From Emmonsiellopsis sp. PD_33 (Eukaryota > Ascomycota > Eurotiomycetes > Onygenales > Ajellomycetaceae): a DNA stretch of 64,000 bases. The notes under the pieces are model-generated. The model was not told where the DNA came from and ran no database searches. It saw nothing but the letters and a program-made list of their open reading frames with translations. The stretch's first letter is position 1. Every line of letters begins with the position of its first letter. A program made the position numbers and the translations under genes. Shown one piece after another: positions 35,901-48,200 of the stretch. The stretch spans positions 1 through 64,000 of the forward strand of contig JANTQF010000015.1 of assembly GCA_032988165.1 (NCBI GenBank), in the 5' to 3' direction.

Positions 35901-37725
35901 CATAATAGTAATCTTTCTTATTCTCTATAAGGTTGATATGGAGGCATTTGAATGGTTTGATAGAGTAGACATGTAGCCTGTGAGATATCTGATTTTTTGC
36001 TTTTGAGAGCTCACACATTTAATAGTGATATACAACTCCTTGCAGATGAGAATCTAACTCTTTCTCCCCTTCTTTCATGAATTTGCCTACTATAATTATG
36101 CCTTCAGATGCATTCTGCAGGTGAGTAATTAAGGCCTTGAAACTATATCCCAGTTGTCTATACTAGACCTCTACTGACACTGTTGAAATCTTTAGCACCT
36201 TAAAATGTTTCCTATATCTGATGAGGGCAGAGAATGTTGATATTGATATGATATTTAAACATGAGTTATATTCTAAACACATGAGATTACCTCTTTATGT
36301 AAGTAACACTTAAGGCTTTCTATTATCTCTTAACATCATTATCTTTATATGTAGTGAGATTCCTTTCACAAATGATCTTACCCAGCTGAAGATATTTATA
36401 TGAAAATTCAGAACATACACCATATTAAATAGTATGACCACAAAATGTTTTCAGGTCATTAGATTTATGAGATATATGATAATAGTCTCATAACCTTGAA
36501 TTTTTATATAGAAGTTATCTATATAGAATGACACATTATATTTCTCTATAAAATTAATAAATCTAAACCTATCATTGTAAATGTGAGATTCTCTGCCTGT
36601 ATCATACACTCAGCTATCTCTTAATGAATAATTTAATGAGCTAGATTTAACACTCAAAATTAATAATCTATCTACAGCTTTACAGAAGATTAAAGATATT
36701 TAATAAATAGTTGAGAGATTTATCTGCAGGCCTACACTAATCTTACTATTTACCTTCTCAATCTCTACTTTAACCTTTACCTTGACTTTCTCATCTTTTA
36801 ATGCCTCATCCACCTTTTTATGTATATCATCATAACCCATGAATCACTTAGGTCTTACTGTAGGATTGAGATACCAGCAATTTCCTACTGAATGTCTGGG
36901 TTTACTGCAGATACATGGATTGTGAGTCTTTTTACCTTTCTTTTTTGAATCTTTAGCTTCCTTTTATAAGTTTTTTGCAGGCAGATTCACACTGTTAGTG
37001 GATTCTTCCTTTTCCCCACCCAGGCTGCTAAAGATCATAAAAATAGTGCTATAACTATTTTTTAAGACTTCTATCTCACAATATCAAATCTTAATCTCTC
37101 TGACTAATTATTCTAAGTCAATAATATTTGTGCCCATTTTTTTATTATATGAGATAATGGATCTAAATTCTTCAGCAATCATCAGATTAATTACTTAATT
37201 AGCCATCAAAAAATCACTCTCTAAATTGAATAGATCTCTAATCTTTACATTCTATATCTCTTCATGAATTATAGATTAATCATCTAATCATTTTTCAATG
37301 TTCTTACTATTTAGTTTCTTCATCAGAGTGTTATATCAATCTCTAACTTCATTTTTTCAATCTTTAGTAGTGAGAGAGAGATGATATCACAGTGCTTTGA
37401 TGATATCTTTAATATAAATATTATCTACCTTCATGACATACTCTATCTCTACTCTCAAAACTGATATTATGATAATGTCATACATCTTATTCATAGCTAT
37501 TTGATGTTTTTTGTACACTACTACCTATTTTTCAAATGATTTTTCAGATTTATTATTCTCAATCTCAGATTCTTCTACTTCCAGCCAATAATCTTCCTTT
37601 ATTAAATCAATATAATCACAAACTTCATGATTACTCACTATTAATATAATGTTCATATATTAAATCTCCTAATCCTTACTGTTCTTCAGCATTACTATCA
37701 TACATTGAGTAGTAGCATCAGACAT
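32990..37725 (-). pseudogene. Copia Gag-Pol reading frame with many stops
   Basis: Reading the minus strand from 37725, the frame starts MSDATTQCMIVMLKN. In order I recognise: a Gag region with a CCHC-type knuckle near 36,880-36,920 (CSKPRHSVGNC, first Cys context degraded); an aspartic protease motif DTG near 36,600 (YDTGRESHIYNDRFRF); the integrase C-terminal motif LINQTPTHLLGWK near 35,500-35,550; the reverse transcriptase YxDD box as YIDN at 33982-33993; and RNase H near 33,290-33,420 (FSSNASFADNADHQS, then VTISIMEAELL). Dozens of in-frame TAG/TAA/TGA codons are present, all derivable from CAG, CAA, CGA or TGG by one transition. Non-functional. Confidence 0.88.
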
Positions 37726-38015
37726 GGTGAGGTGGATAGAGCTTCAAGAGCTCCACTTTTTTAGTTTTCAGACTATTAGAGGTACTCACATGGCCTTATT
37801 TTTTCAATTAATATAGAGCTTCTAGCATTCAAAAGCTTGGTTCATGAAGCTCTATAGCTCCATTTTTGATGGATCTCATGGATCTAGGGGACATTCCCTT
37901 GGGTTTTTTTCAGAGGATATCAGTGTTTCATGTGAAAAGCATGCAGTATAGGGTGAAAAATGATGAAATGATGATAATAACAATAAAAATCAAGTCAAAT
38001 ATGCAATGGAAATCA

Positions 38016-38028
38016 CCAGGCTCATAAC
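38016..38028 (-). other. Primer binding site matching half of initiator tRNA-Met
   Basis: Immediately inside the 5' LTR the plus strand reads GGCTCATAAC (38019-38028). It is identical to the anticodon arm of fungal initiator tRNA-Met up to the anticodon loop, so the element's RNA is complementary to it. This is the half-tRNA priming used by Drosophila copia and yeast Ty5. Confidence 0.75.
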
Positions 38029-38205
38029 TGTCAGCATTAAACATTGCATATAGAGGTAAAATCTCATACAAATTGAATGATATTGTAAAACTAATGGTGG
38101 TTCATAGGAACCCTAGCTATTTTGTATGAGGGAATGTGGGTGGCTATGTAAATGCTAATTCTAAGCGAGATTGCACGAATATGAGATATCTCGGGATTCC
38201 CAACA
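38029..38205 (-). repeat. Copia 5' LTR (right copy)
   Basis: 177 bp, same length as the left copy. It keeps three CpG in its last about 40 bases (outer edge), and CA stands for CG at its inner edge. Confidence 0.92.
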
Positions 38206-38210
38206 AAGGC
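38206..38210. repeat. Target-site duplication (right) of the copia element
   Basis: AAGGC, identical to 32536-32540. Confidence 0.92.
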
Positions 38211-38301
38211 CGTCTGCCCCGCGCTGCTGTCACTGGACATACATGCACACATACATGGGGCTGATCCCCTTTCCCATTTCCACCATCTTATTATTTGTGT
38301 C

Positions 38302-38401
38302 ATGATCCCCTCTATAGCCCGGTCTCCGACGCCGGCCATAATAAGACGGCAGCTGAGAACTACCCCACGTAAAGGAATACGTGCTGCTCTCATATTCCCC
38401 G

Positions 38402-38435
<34 letters not shown>

Positions 38436-39930
38436 CCATGGATATTTCCATGTATATGTACAACAGGCGTCGGCTTATTCATCGCTTTCTCACGGTTTGC
38501 TGAGTGGTTCTGAACCAGCCACGGGAGGATGGAGGAGAAGAAGACTAAATCAGAGCTGTGTACATCACCAACAGCACGAGTTTAACATGCATGACTACCT
38601 ACGGGGCCTTGTCGAGTTGTATCGGAAACGCGCGTCGTCGAGTTCGAGTGCTTCTACGCGGTCTCGTTCAGGGGGTGCGCCGGGGCAGAGACACACGGAG
38701 ACGCAGCCGCAGCCGGTGCTGCCGCAGCCGGTGCTCAGGGGTACTATTACTGCCGCTACTACCACTCCCCAACCTCAACCTCCAACTACCATCCCCTCGC
38801 AGGGGGGTATTCTTAGCCATCGGCGAGCATATTCCACTTCAACCTCATCCTCAGATTCAACCCCATCGACCACCCCCTCATCATCCACCCACCCTACCAC
38901 CAGCCAAAAGCCAATCCCCTCCCTAAACTTCGACCGCATCTCCACTCTCATCCCGAACCAAAGTCCTACAGGCACCACCTCCCTCTGGTACCTCGCCGCC
39001 ACCGCCGCGCTCCTGGCGTTCCACCAGGAAGCCACCGTCGGGGCGTTGTGGCGGTATATCAGCCAGCGATGCGCCGATGAGAGCGCCAACAACCAAACCA
39101 ATGTCAGCGAAGAGGCACGGCAACAACAGCTCCTCACAATCGCAAGACGGATACGCGAGAGCTGTCTGAAAGCTAGCGTGCTAGTTGGGTTTCCACGGGT
39201 ATATCTTCCCCCGACTATTTTCTTCTCTTTCCTTCCATCTTCCTAACAACCACCCAGGCCATCAACGCCCTCACAACCCTCCACAACACCATCTCCACCA
39301 CCCACCCAACCACCCTCATCCCCCACCTCCTCGCGGACTCCGCCCACCCCCTCCGCGCCAACCTCTCCACGCCCGCCCGCTACGCGCGCGGCAAGGAGTT
39401 TTTCTCCCGCATCTACTCCAAGCACACGGAGCGCGTGCTGGAGTCGATGGGCGCGAGTTCGGGCGGGGATCTGAGCTATTTCGCGGTTTCGAGTGTGTAT
39501 GGGGATTTGATGGCGGAGATGAGCGTGGTGGGGGCTGCGGAGACGGGGGTGTTGGAGTTTGTGTGTTGTTTGGGGGATGGGGTGGGGATGCAGGGGAAGG
39601 GGTGAGTTGGTTTTTTTTTTTTTTTTTTTTTTCTCTTTTTCTTTCTTTCTTTCTTTCTTTCACCTTGGTTTTGGGAGTTGTACTTGGTTTTAGGAAATGA
39701 ACCTCTTGCCTGATCTTGTTCCTCGTGTGATGTGATTTATGCTGACAATATGATACCTTTTTTTTTTTAAATCTATTAGACACTTCTTCGGCTGTCGAAA
39801 CCTCGGCGTCTCCGGCGCGGAAATGATGGGTGTTATCGAGTTGGTGAGGGAGATTGCGGGCCAAGTTGGCGTGGAGTTTCCGGGGGATAGGGAGGAGTTT
39901 TTGTTTTTGAAGAGGGCTGCGGCGTGGTAG
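38302..39930 (+). CDS. Carboxymuconolactone decarboxylase/AhpD-like protein
   Basis: Three exons, 38302-39198, 39258-39601 and 39780-39930, join in frame to 463 residues. The C-terminal half is CMD/AhpD-like: LWYLAATAALLAFHQ, then SCLKASVLVGFPRAINAL across the first junction, FFSRIYSKHTERVLES, DLSYFAVSSVYGDLMAEMS, and GKGHFFGCRNLGVSGAEM across the second junction. The Cys-x-x-Cys/His redox pair of bacterial AhpD is not evident, so peroxidase activity should not be assumed. The first 200 residues are Ser/Thr/Pro low complexity. The in-frame Met at 38587 (MHDYLRGLVELYRKR) is an alternative and perhaps better start. Intron 2 contains a run of about 21 T. The upstream copia element ends 91 bp before the first ATG. 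Confidence 0.8.
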
Positions 39931-42119
39931 GAATATTATGTGATTGGGTTTAGGGATGTGGATGGGATTGATTTTTTTTTTACCTTCGTTTTCTTTGAAT
40001 AAGGGCTATTTCAGGACATTCTTACATTACATATGTCTTGGAGAATTAAGTCATGGGCAACTATTTGTATACTCTACTATCATGTCGTTCACAGCGGTTC
40101 GTATGTCAAGTTCCCCCACCATATAACAGCCCCCTAGCCTACATAGCACCCGCACGCGAGCCTGGCTTCTCTCCAAAATAAATCAAGATTTCCCTAGTGT
40201 CTAAGAGTGCCGAATGTTACGACAAGCTAAATAGCTTTCAGTACTTCCTCAACGAGGTCATGAAAGTCTTGTAGAAATACCAAGGAATTGAACCTATAAC
40301 TTATTTATGCATTAGCAGAGGCAACTTTGACATTCTCCTTTAACACTGGACCAAGCTGTTAAAAAGTACTACTCGGGATCTGTAATCTAGAGAAATCATT
40401 GGGGTATGAGAGCACTCATATATTCAGAATAGTTGCCATTTTCTCCTGAAGGAAGTGAGTTCCTAAAAATTTGATTGATTTATATATTTAACTGGTATCC
40501 ATCAAGCAGACATTACTGATCCCATAAGCTGCCAGTAGCCTTGCAAAAGAGCTAGAAGAAACCCGACAGGCCAAAGGGATGTTTTGCAAAACTGGTCAGG
40601 TATGTATCAATTACTGCTTATCTTGGCCTAGTCATGCTGCTTGTAGTAATGGAGGCAAGTTAAGTTACCGCTTCGAATACTCAGGTCATGGGAACTGAAA
40701 GCAGTGAGCCACCAGTCTCAGTGGAACTTGCTGAAACTGAGGGCCTACTGCAAATTATGGGACCTTGAGGAGCCCAAGTGTCAGGAGCGCGAGTTGACCC
40801 ATGAGTGAGGGCCTGATTGCTGAGTACAGGTAATCTTTGCTTGTCAAGGATGCTGAGCTGAAGCGGCTGCGCGACGAGGTGGTTCGTGGGTCAGCTTCGG
40901 TTGCACTTGTGGATGCCAACGTGAATGTAGTTGAAGGACAAGCACAGATCGAATATTTACCTGACGTAGTAGCTGCAACGGGTAAATTCAGGCCGCTTCG
41001 GACGACTTGTCCTGACAAACGATCATGAAGCGTCGCGCGCGGGTGCAAAGTTTAGTTCTCGAGAATGGGGGCTAGGACCTTGTCTCTGACAAGGTCAGTT
41101 CGTCTCAACTTTAGGGCTGCGAGAACGTCATTATTAGGAGGGATCTTTGGGCTGATTTTGTCAATACAGGTGAGTTTGATTGGCTTGATATTGAATTCCT
41201 TGTCGGTTGTGGGTTGGGTTTCTATTTCATTCCCCCTATGGTTGGTGGTACGAAGGGAGATGGGGGAGGGAGTTTGGAACTGGCAGGTTGGGACGGCGTG
41301 GAGGTCGGGGGATTGTTGGCGGTGACATGGGGCTTATCTCCCTTGCTTTGATGTCATGTGTAAACTGGTGGAGGGAAGGTAGGTTTGTTGGTGGGCTGAG
41401 GATAACATCGGTGCATATACAGGACATATTGCAATGTAATTCAGGCAGGTGGCTTAAGAGATAGTTGATGCCCTAGCTAATGTATGAGGTAGTGAGGAGA
41501 CAATCCCGTTGGAAAAATTGACATTGTTCTCATTTACTCGCTGTTTGCGTAAGCCAGCGGCGTTGAGGGATGGACTGGATTTCGAGCTGCTGAGCATTTC
41601 GCTCAATGGCTATTATTAGGTGAGGTAAATAGAAGATCGGTTGCGTAAGATAGCTGGTAGCTGGCTATGCAGCTAGGCGTTGATAAAGCGCATACAGTAC
41701 ATTGTTCGTTGGTGCGTGGTTAATCATACCAGTAGTTATCAAACCTAAGCAACGGCTAAAGCCGGGGACTGGCTTGCCTTATGCGTACCCTTATGAACCA
41801 CAGGGTACAAAAGCGGTAAACGTCCGTCGTGCGTTGTCATTGAGGGGAAGGTATTGCTGTTGTACGACATGGTTGGGGTTGGACATGGCTGCAGCTGACA
41901 TAACTAACGAAACGCAAGATCAAATCCGATCTGATTTGAGAGGGAGCAATCTGGAATCAAAACCCGGATTGGGATGCTGACGAATATTCTGGAAGTGGCT
42001 GTGGTGAACCTTGTGCATATTGCTCTGTCAATGAAGGGTGATGAATGATGATCTCTCTCCTTAATTATAGAAACATGGGAAAATATCATGCAGAAAACAC
42101 AGTAATGTGACCTCATATA
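39931..42119. other. Gene-free flank between the CMD gene and the AT-rich block
   Basis: About 2.2 kb that still contains CpG and has intermediate GC. Short coding-like pieces are visible, for example LVKDAELKRLRDEVVRG on the plus strand at 40,837-40,890, but none has a family motif or splice structure. The last clear CpG I see is near 41,982. It may contain an old, unmutated repeat remnant. I do not call a gene. Confidence 0.5.
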
Positions 42120-42499
42120 CATCTCATTAAAATCAAATATAACTTATTACATTCTATAACATTATTTTTCTACACTAATATTTAGATCTACAGCTCTACA
42201 CCTACCCTCTTTTCTTTTTCTATAATATGTTTTTTTCTTCCTATAGCTTGCTACATCTTATCTTTACATTCATTACTGCTTTTTATACATCTTTTAATGT
42301 CTTTCAATATATAACAGTGTTCTAATTGCTTAGCTTCTCACCCTGTAGACTCATTTCTATGTCTCAGTGGCACATTCTACTCTACATGCTCTGACTGTTA
42401 CTACTATGATGACTGTAACTACTACTGAAGTCCCCCTGCACACTCAGGCCAGAGCTGTCTACCATTAAGTAATATGACTATCTCTATGCTTAATTTATA

Positions 42500-44566
42500 G
42501 CTTACTGATATCTCTCACTGTAATACCTGCTGCCAGGCCTGCCTGTCATATGAGTTCTGGTTCAGTCTATATTTATTTAAGAACTATACTGACTGCAGGC
42601 TGCTCAATCACAAGCATGCCTGTAAGGCTAAATATAAATGCCTGACTACTACTTTAAAGACTAACCCCCCTGAGAGTAAATCTATACTTATTCCTACATC
42701 TATTTTTTAAGCTCTACCATGTACACCCACATCTGAGTCTATCTCTAATCCCTGTTCAGCTACACCCCTCTCACTGCAGCTATCTACTCATAGCTGCTGT
42801 CTACCTTTATGAGCCTTTCATTCCTACCTATATTATCTACAGCTATTAGATTTTGGTCACATGGATGTTATCTACTCTACCTGTAATGCTAAGTATTAGA
42901 TGGATAAGTATATAAGTAATTTATTAAAGGCCCATTCTGTGTTCTCTACTTACTATGCAGATAGTAAGGTTAAATTACCTTCTGCTAGAGAACTCTCCCT
43001 GAAGTTACATGAGCTATATAATGATGATTCAGCTGATATCAGACACTTTCAAAATCATATATATAACTATAATTTGGCTCTAGCATTTACATCCATTAAA
43101 TATAAATAGAACTCATGTCTAAATAATTTATCTGTAAGTAGCCTTATTCCTTTTTAAATATAAAGTGAGCTCTGCCACCTACAGGGGCTGTTAAAGCTGA
43201 AGACTGGGAAGAATACATATTTTATATAAAATTAAATTTATAATCTATAGTTCAGTGTGAATATTATAAATAGTATAGACTTCACTATATGTTCTAAAGT
43301 GTTTAATTATATCTATAATGTGTTAATTGTAGTTAATTTTTCATCTTTTTAACTATTTATGCCCCTACTGAGTTGATTGCTAATGATTCATTTTTACTCA
43401 TATATAAGATTAACCCTTTTATTTGCCTATATTAATCTACCTGGGAGATCCTGTGGGACAACCCCACTGCATGCATTAGTATAAACTCTGTTGTGCAGCT
43501 AGAGGTAGATAATAACTATTACTATGAGAATCTTTTAATAGCATCTAAAGTCATCATTATCATATAGAATACCCCTGCTGATATCTATATATACTCTCAT
43601 ACTATTCATTTGATATTATAATAGTTAGAGGTGACTCTGAGACTTATCTGAATTGATGCCTACAGTCTATTATATCTTTCTTTACATTACATTTTACTTT
43701 TTTCATGGGGTAAGTCTGGCTAGTATATTAACATGCTTCAGACAGTCATTAACACTAAGAGAAAGGTAGTTGATAAGAAACTAAATGATGCTGCAGATAA
43801 CATTAATAATCATAATAGTAATAATCTGAGTCTATATGATTAGTATGTCTATAATCTTTTTCAATGGGATGGTATGAATAATTTATTATTTTAATTCAAA
43901 CATCTTTTCTAGTAGTATTTAATTGATACTTATACTAATATTAATAAGTAATAACTCAACTAGGTCTATACTTATTAGGCTGAGCTCTGTATGAATTAGT
44001 ACAATAACCTGCATGATATCATATAGATAGGTGATACTAACTATAAGTATCTTAACCACTATATCATACTACCTGCAATGCATATAGACAGTAAACATTA
44101 TATGTATAAGCTATTTCAGGACTTCATGATAATTATTACTAATTACAGTCATTCCAGCCTTTTCATCACATTCACTGCTAACCCCAGCTGGGAGGAAATC
44201 ACCCATGAGCTACTCTCTAGTCAGACTACTACAAATTGCCTAGATTTAATTGTACATGTTTTTGCAATGAAGATCATTCATTTCCTACATGCTCTTAGAG
44301 AGGAGATGCTATTTGATAAGATGCTAACTAGGGTATAAATAATTAAATATTAGAAATATAAACTACCTCACATGCACCTATTAGTCTGGCTTAAGAACAG
44401 TGAACAGTTCATATAGCTAGATACAATCAATGAGGTTATATTCATTGAGCTGCCAAGCCCCACTAAGGATATAAACAAACTAGGTGATTTGGTCTGTAAG
44501 CATATGATCTACAGACTGTGTGATTTAGACAACTCAAGCCCCTACTGACAGAATGATAAGTGTACT
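42500..44566 (+). pseudogene. Helitron Rep protein, N-terminal part (decayed)
   Basis: Features in order: Cys-rich stretch (CNTCCQACLSYEFW) near 42,520; the typical DFGHMDVICSTCNAKYWMDK near 42,850-42,910; VKLPSARELSLKLHEL and FQNHIYNYNLALAFTS near 42,970-43,095; SSLFITFTANPSWEEI near 44,150-44,200; and the Rep HUH motif as LPHMHLLVWL, with both His codons at 44369-44377. It ends in EVIFIELPSPTKDINKLG and a KCTK motif, where Gypsy-1 interrupts it. Stops replace Gln, Arg and Trp codons. The HUH histidines are unaltered, although the gene is dead. Confidence 0.85.
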
Positions 44567-44571
44567 AAATA
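44567..44571. repeat. Target-site duplication (left) of Gypsy-1
   Basis: AAATA, within the Helitron frame; repeated at 57560-57564. Confidence 0.88.
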
Positions 44572-44825
44572 TATGAAAAGCTATACCCTTATACCCTATA
44601 TCTATAGCTCACCTAAACTTTGCCTAATCTCTAACTGCCTAATTGGATGCCTCTGACCAGGCCTTCATATGAATATTTATTCACTCTAACCTCACATAAT
44701 TCCCTTCTATTTATATCACATGATCTTACAATTCCTTTTCCTTTTTTCTTTCTTTCTCTAGTAATTACAATCTTAATTCTAGCATATAGCTCACACAATT
44801 TACTTATCAGAGCACACCTATTACA
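44572..44825 (+). repeat. Gypsy-1 5' LTR
   Basis: 254 bp, aligning without gaps to the right copy. About 40 differences are visible by hand, all transitions, several as TG-versus-CA pairs that imply an ancestral CG. Confidence 0.9.
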
Positions 44826-45299
44826 TTTTGTAATTACTCATTTAATCTCTTCTTAGAGATCCTCATTATATTCACTCTCTAAACATGATTTATATATATA
44901 GTAGATTCTTTCAAATGCAACCTACATGTACAGTAAACTCTTCTGAAATCTGAAATACAACTCACCTAGCTCAGCTTCACTAGATAATATATCAGTGAAA
45001 AACCCTAAAGCCCTAACAGTTCATACTAATATTTTATAAGATTTTCCTCTGAACTTTCTGAATCCTTCAAACTTTCTGAATCCTCTGAACTCTCTAAATC
45101 TAAATAATCTTTTAAATTCATTATAAATATAAACTCTCCACATAAAGATAGTACCTTTTCTCAGAGCCCTGATACTAAATTCTGAAACTTCATTTAATAA
45201 CTTGCAAATAAGATTAATTACATTACTAAATAAAATCATATACCCACACTAACTTTAGCTCCTATTCTAACTCCTACTCATCTGATTACTTCTTTTGAG

Positions 45300-48200
45300 G
45301 ACTTCTCAAGACACCTGAAAGAAAGACTCATCACCCTTAAGAAATTCATGAGCAAATAAGTCTCTAAATACTCTGCCTAGCACTTCAGTGTAGAGGCCAA
45401 AATTGCTTTGAATAGTCTTGCAATTAGATCTCTCACTAATCAGACCTGATACATCTACATCTAACTCTCTGGCACTACCATCACCTGATTCTATTCTTAG
45501 ATGAAGACTAATATCAAGCTCATTCTTATAATCTCTAATATTATTCTCAATCAGCTTGACATTCTTTTCTCCAACTCTTTAGTAGCCTAGAAGGCTCTGA
45601 CCTGACCACATAGTATTTACCAGAAAATTAATCCACTCTCCATCTTTCTTCTGAGATTTAATCAGAAGATCCTAAAAGCTAGTAATTAGCTATAAAATAA
45701 TACTGTCAAAAAGGCCCTACTTAAAAAGGCCATCAAGTTTGAACTTCTGCAGCAGACTGTCACCTCCATTGAACCCTCCATATACCTTAAATATTATATA
45801 AAGCCTCACAGTATAGAGAACAACCTGTCTGAGATCAAGGCCATTTAGGGTTAAATCTATGGTGATACCTCTACCATCTTCAGGGAGGCCTTCCTTAAGA
45901 CCTCTCTACTAAAGAATCTAAACATTATGAACTGAATGCCTATAGAGCTTACTCATACAAATACATTCTACATTCTAAATATAATTACTATCATCATCAT
46001 CAACTGCTGCACTTAAGATGTCTACATTAACTACAATAAACCTGGGCATAGAGCTACTGACTGCCATAGAACCCATATTCTCTCAAAACTGCTTATACAG
46101 TCTGTAAACATACAAATCAAGCCTGAAGAGGAGGAAGACTTTAAAGACACTAAGTCAGACTTAGGAAAAGACTAGCTTTTATGTAAAATCATAAGTGGAA
46201 ACTCCTAGAGTTAGATAGAAAGATCTTTGAGAAGAAAATAACTATTCTAGTAATTTTTATACCTATTATAGTTAATCATTCTTTTAATATGAATGCTATG
46301 ATAGATAATAATTACTATTACTATTTAATGATTTACTCTCATATGATTAACCATCATAACCTCCTATGTATCCTAATTAACCTTCAAAAGATTGAAGGTG
46401 TCAATGGTGATACAGGCAGCTTTATATAAAACATGGTGAAGCTTGATGTTAATATTAGTAGATTTCTCCAAGAAAATACCTATATATATGAGATTAAGAA
46501 CCTCTCATACAACTTTATGCTAGGCCTATCATAATTATCTGAACATCAAGCTCTCATTGATGCTTACAATCAATGCATTATATTCTCTAAAGACATTTAC
46601 ATCTCTGAAAAAAATATTCATAAGATCACTGACCTTCACTAAATCTCCATCAATGCCTATAACCTCCTCTGAAGCTGCAATCAGAAATTCAAATCCTAAC
46701 CTCCCATTGAAATCTTTACTATTAGTATGATCAATATAGAGAAGGCTCTCTCATAACTCTCTAAGAAATTAAAGACTAATCCTGTAATAGTTCTCTCTCC
46801 ATACTACCACAAATTCCTTAATATTTTTAACTATAAGGTCACTAAGAAGCTCTTATCATTCCACAGTGTGCATGATTATCATATCAAACTTGAGAAGACA
46901 GATGATAAAGACCCTCAGCTACCCTAAGAACCACTATATAACATATCATATGATGAGCTATTTATACTCTACAAGACCCTTAATGACCTTCTGAATAAAG
47001 GTTTCATTTAAGTTAGCAATTCACCTGTAGGCACACCCATACTCTTTATAAAAAAGCCAGGTAAAGGCCTCTAATTCTATGTCAACTATCAGAGCCTTAA
47101 CTACCTCACCCAAAAAGATTATTATCTACTGTTATTAATCAATGAGACTCTCAAATAGATCAGCCAAGTCAAGTAGTTTATAAAGCTAAATGTCATTTCC
47201 ACATTCTATAAGATCTGAATCATAGAAGGAGACAAATGACTAACTACCTTTCACATAAGATATAATCTATTTGAATGGATAGTTACCTCCTTTAATCTCA
47301 TAAATGCCCTGAGCACCTTCCAGAAATACATTAACTAGGCCTTATGAAACTATTTAGATGAATTTACTTCTATCTATCTTAATAACATTCTCATCTTCAT
47401 CAATAGATCCCACAAGTAATACTAAGAGTACATCTGAAAAGTTCTTATCTGCCTCCACAAGTATAGTCTCTCAATCAACATTAATAAATCTATCTTCAAA
47501 GTCTAAGAGATAATCTACCTCAGCTTCATCATAGAGGCAGGAAAGGGAGTTCATATAGACCTCAAAAAGATTACTGCTATCCTCAAATAGGAGGCCTCTA
47601 TAACCATAAAAGACATATAAGATTTCCTAGAATTCACAAATTTCTATTAACACTTCATTTGAGATTTTTCTGACATTATCTGATTACTAACCAATCTCAC
47701 ACATAAAGACCAGCAGTTTCAATGGTCTAAGGAAGCAGACAAGGCATTTACATACCTTAAGTAGATGTTTGTCTCTACTTTAATGCTCATCACATTTGAT
47801 CCTAATCATTCAATAGTGATTAAAATAAACTCTTCTAGTTATATTATAAGTAATACTCTCATGCAATGAGATAATAAAGATATCCTGCAATTCTGCACAT
47901 TCATGTCTAAGAAGCTCAGCCCTGCTGAAGCTAACTATGAGATCTATGATAAGAAACTTCTCATTATTATTTAATGTCTAGAAGAATGAGACTCTAAACT
48001 CCACAATATGAAAGACTTTAAAATTATTATAGATTATAAGAATCTCTGATATTTCATGATGACCCACAAACTCTCTGAATACTAAATATACTGAGCTAAA
48101 TTCCTTAGTTGCTTTCATTTTACAATTCATTACTGCCCTAATATAGAGAACTCCATGGCTGACACTTTCTCCTAATATAAATAAAATATGCCTTCTGAAG

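Larger units (their letters stand above)
32541..38205 (-). mobile_element. Complete Ty1/copia LTR retrotransposon, decayed
   Basis: A 5665-bp element bounded by two 177-bp LTRs that begin TGTC and end AACA, flanked by the 5-bp duplication AAGGC. The internal coding sense is minus, so the 5' LTR is the right-hand copy. The primer binding site abuts that LTR, and a purine tract (plus-strand complement at 32718-32726) abuts the left LTR. Gag, protease, integrase, reverse transcriptase and RNase H remnants occur in the copia order. The interior is almost without CpG and full of in-frame stops. Intact LTRs and duplication with a ruined interior indicate point-mutation inactivation (RIP-like) rather than deletion. 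Not currently autonomous. Confidence 0.93.

Noticed and set aside
39316..39864. 182-codon minus-strand frame opposite the CMD gene
   Set aside because: Proline/lysine-rich antisense that crosses two well-supported introns; not a gene.
40267..40360. A stretch whose minus strand resembles a mitochondrial tRNA 3' half (GGTTCAATTCCTTGG)
   Set aside because: The acceptor and T stems do not pair, and no anticodon arm folds convincingly. It may be a decayed mitochondrial insert, but I cannot support a tRNA.
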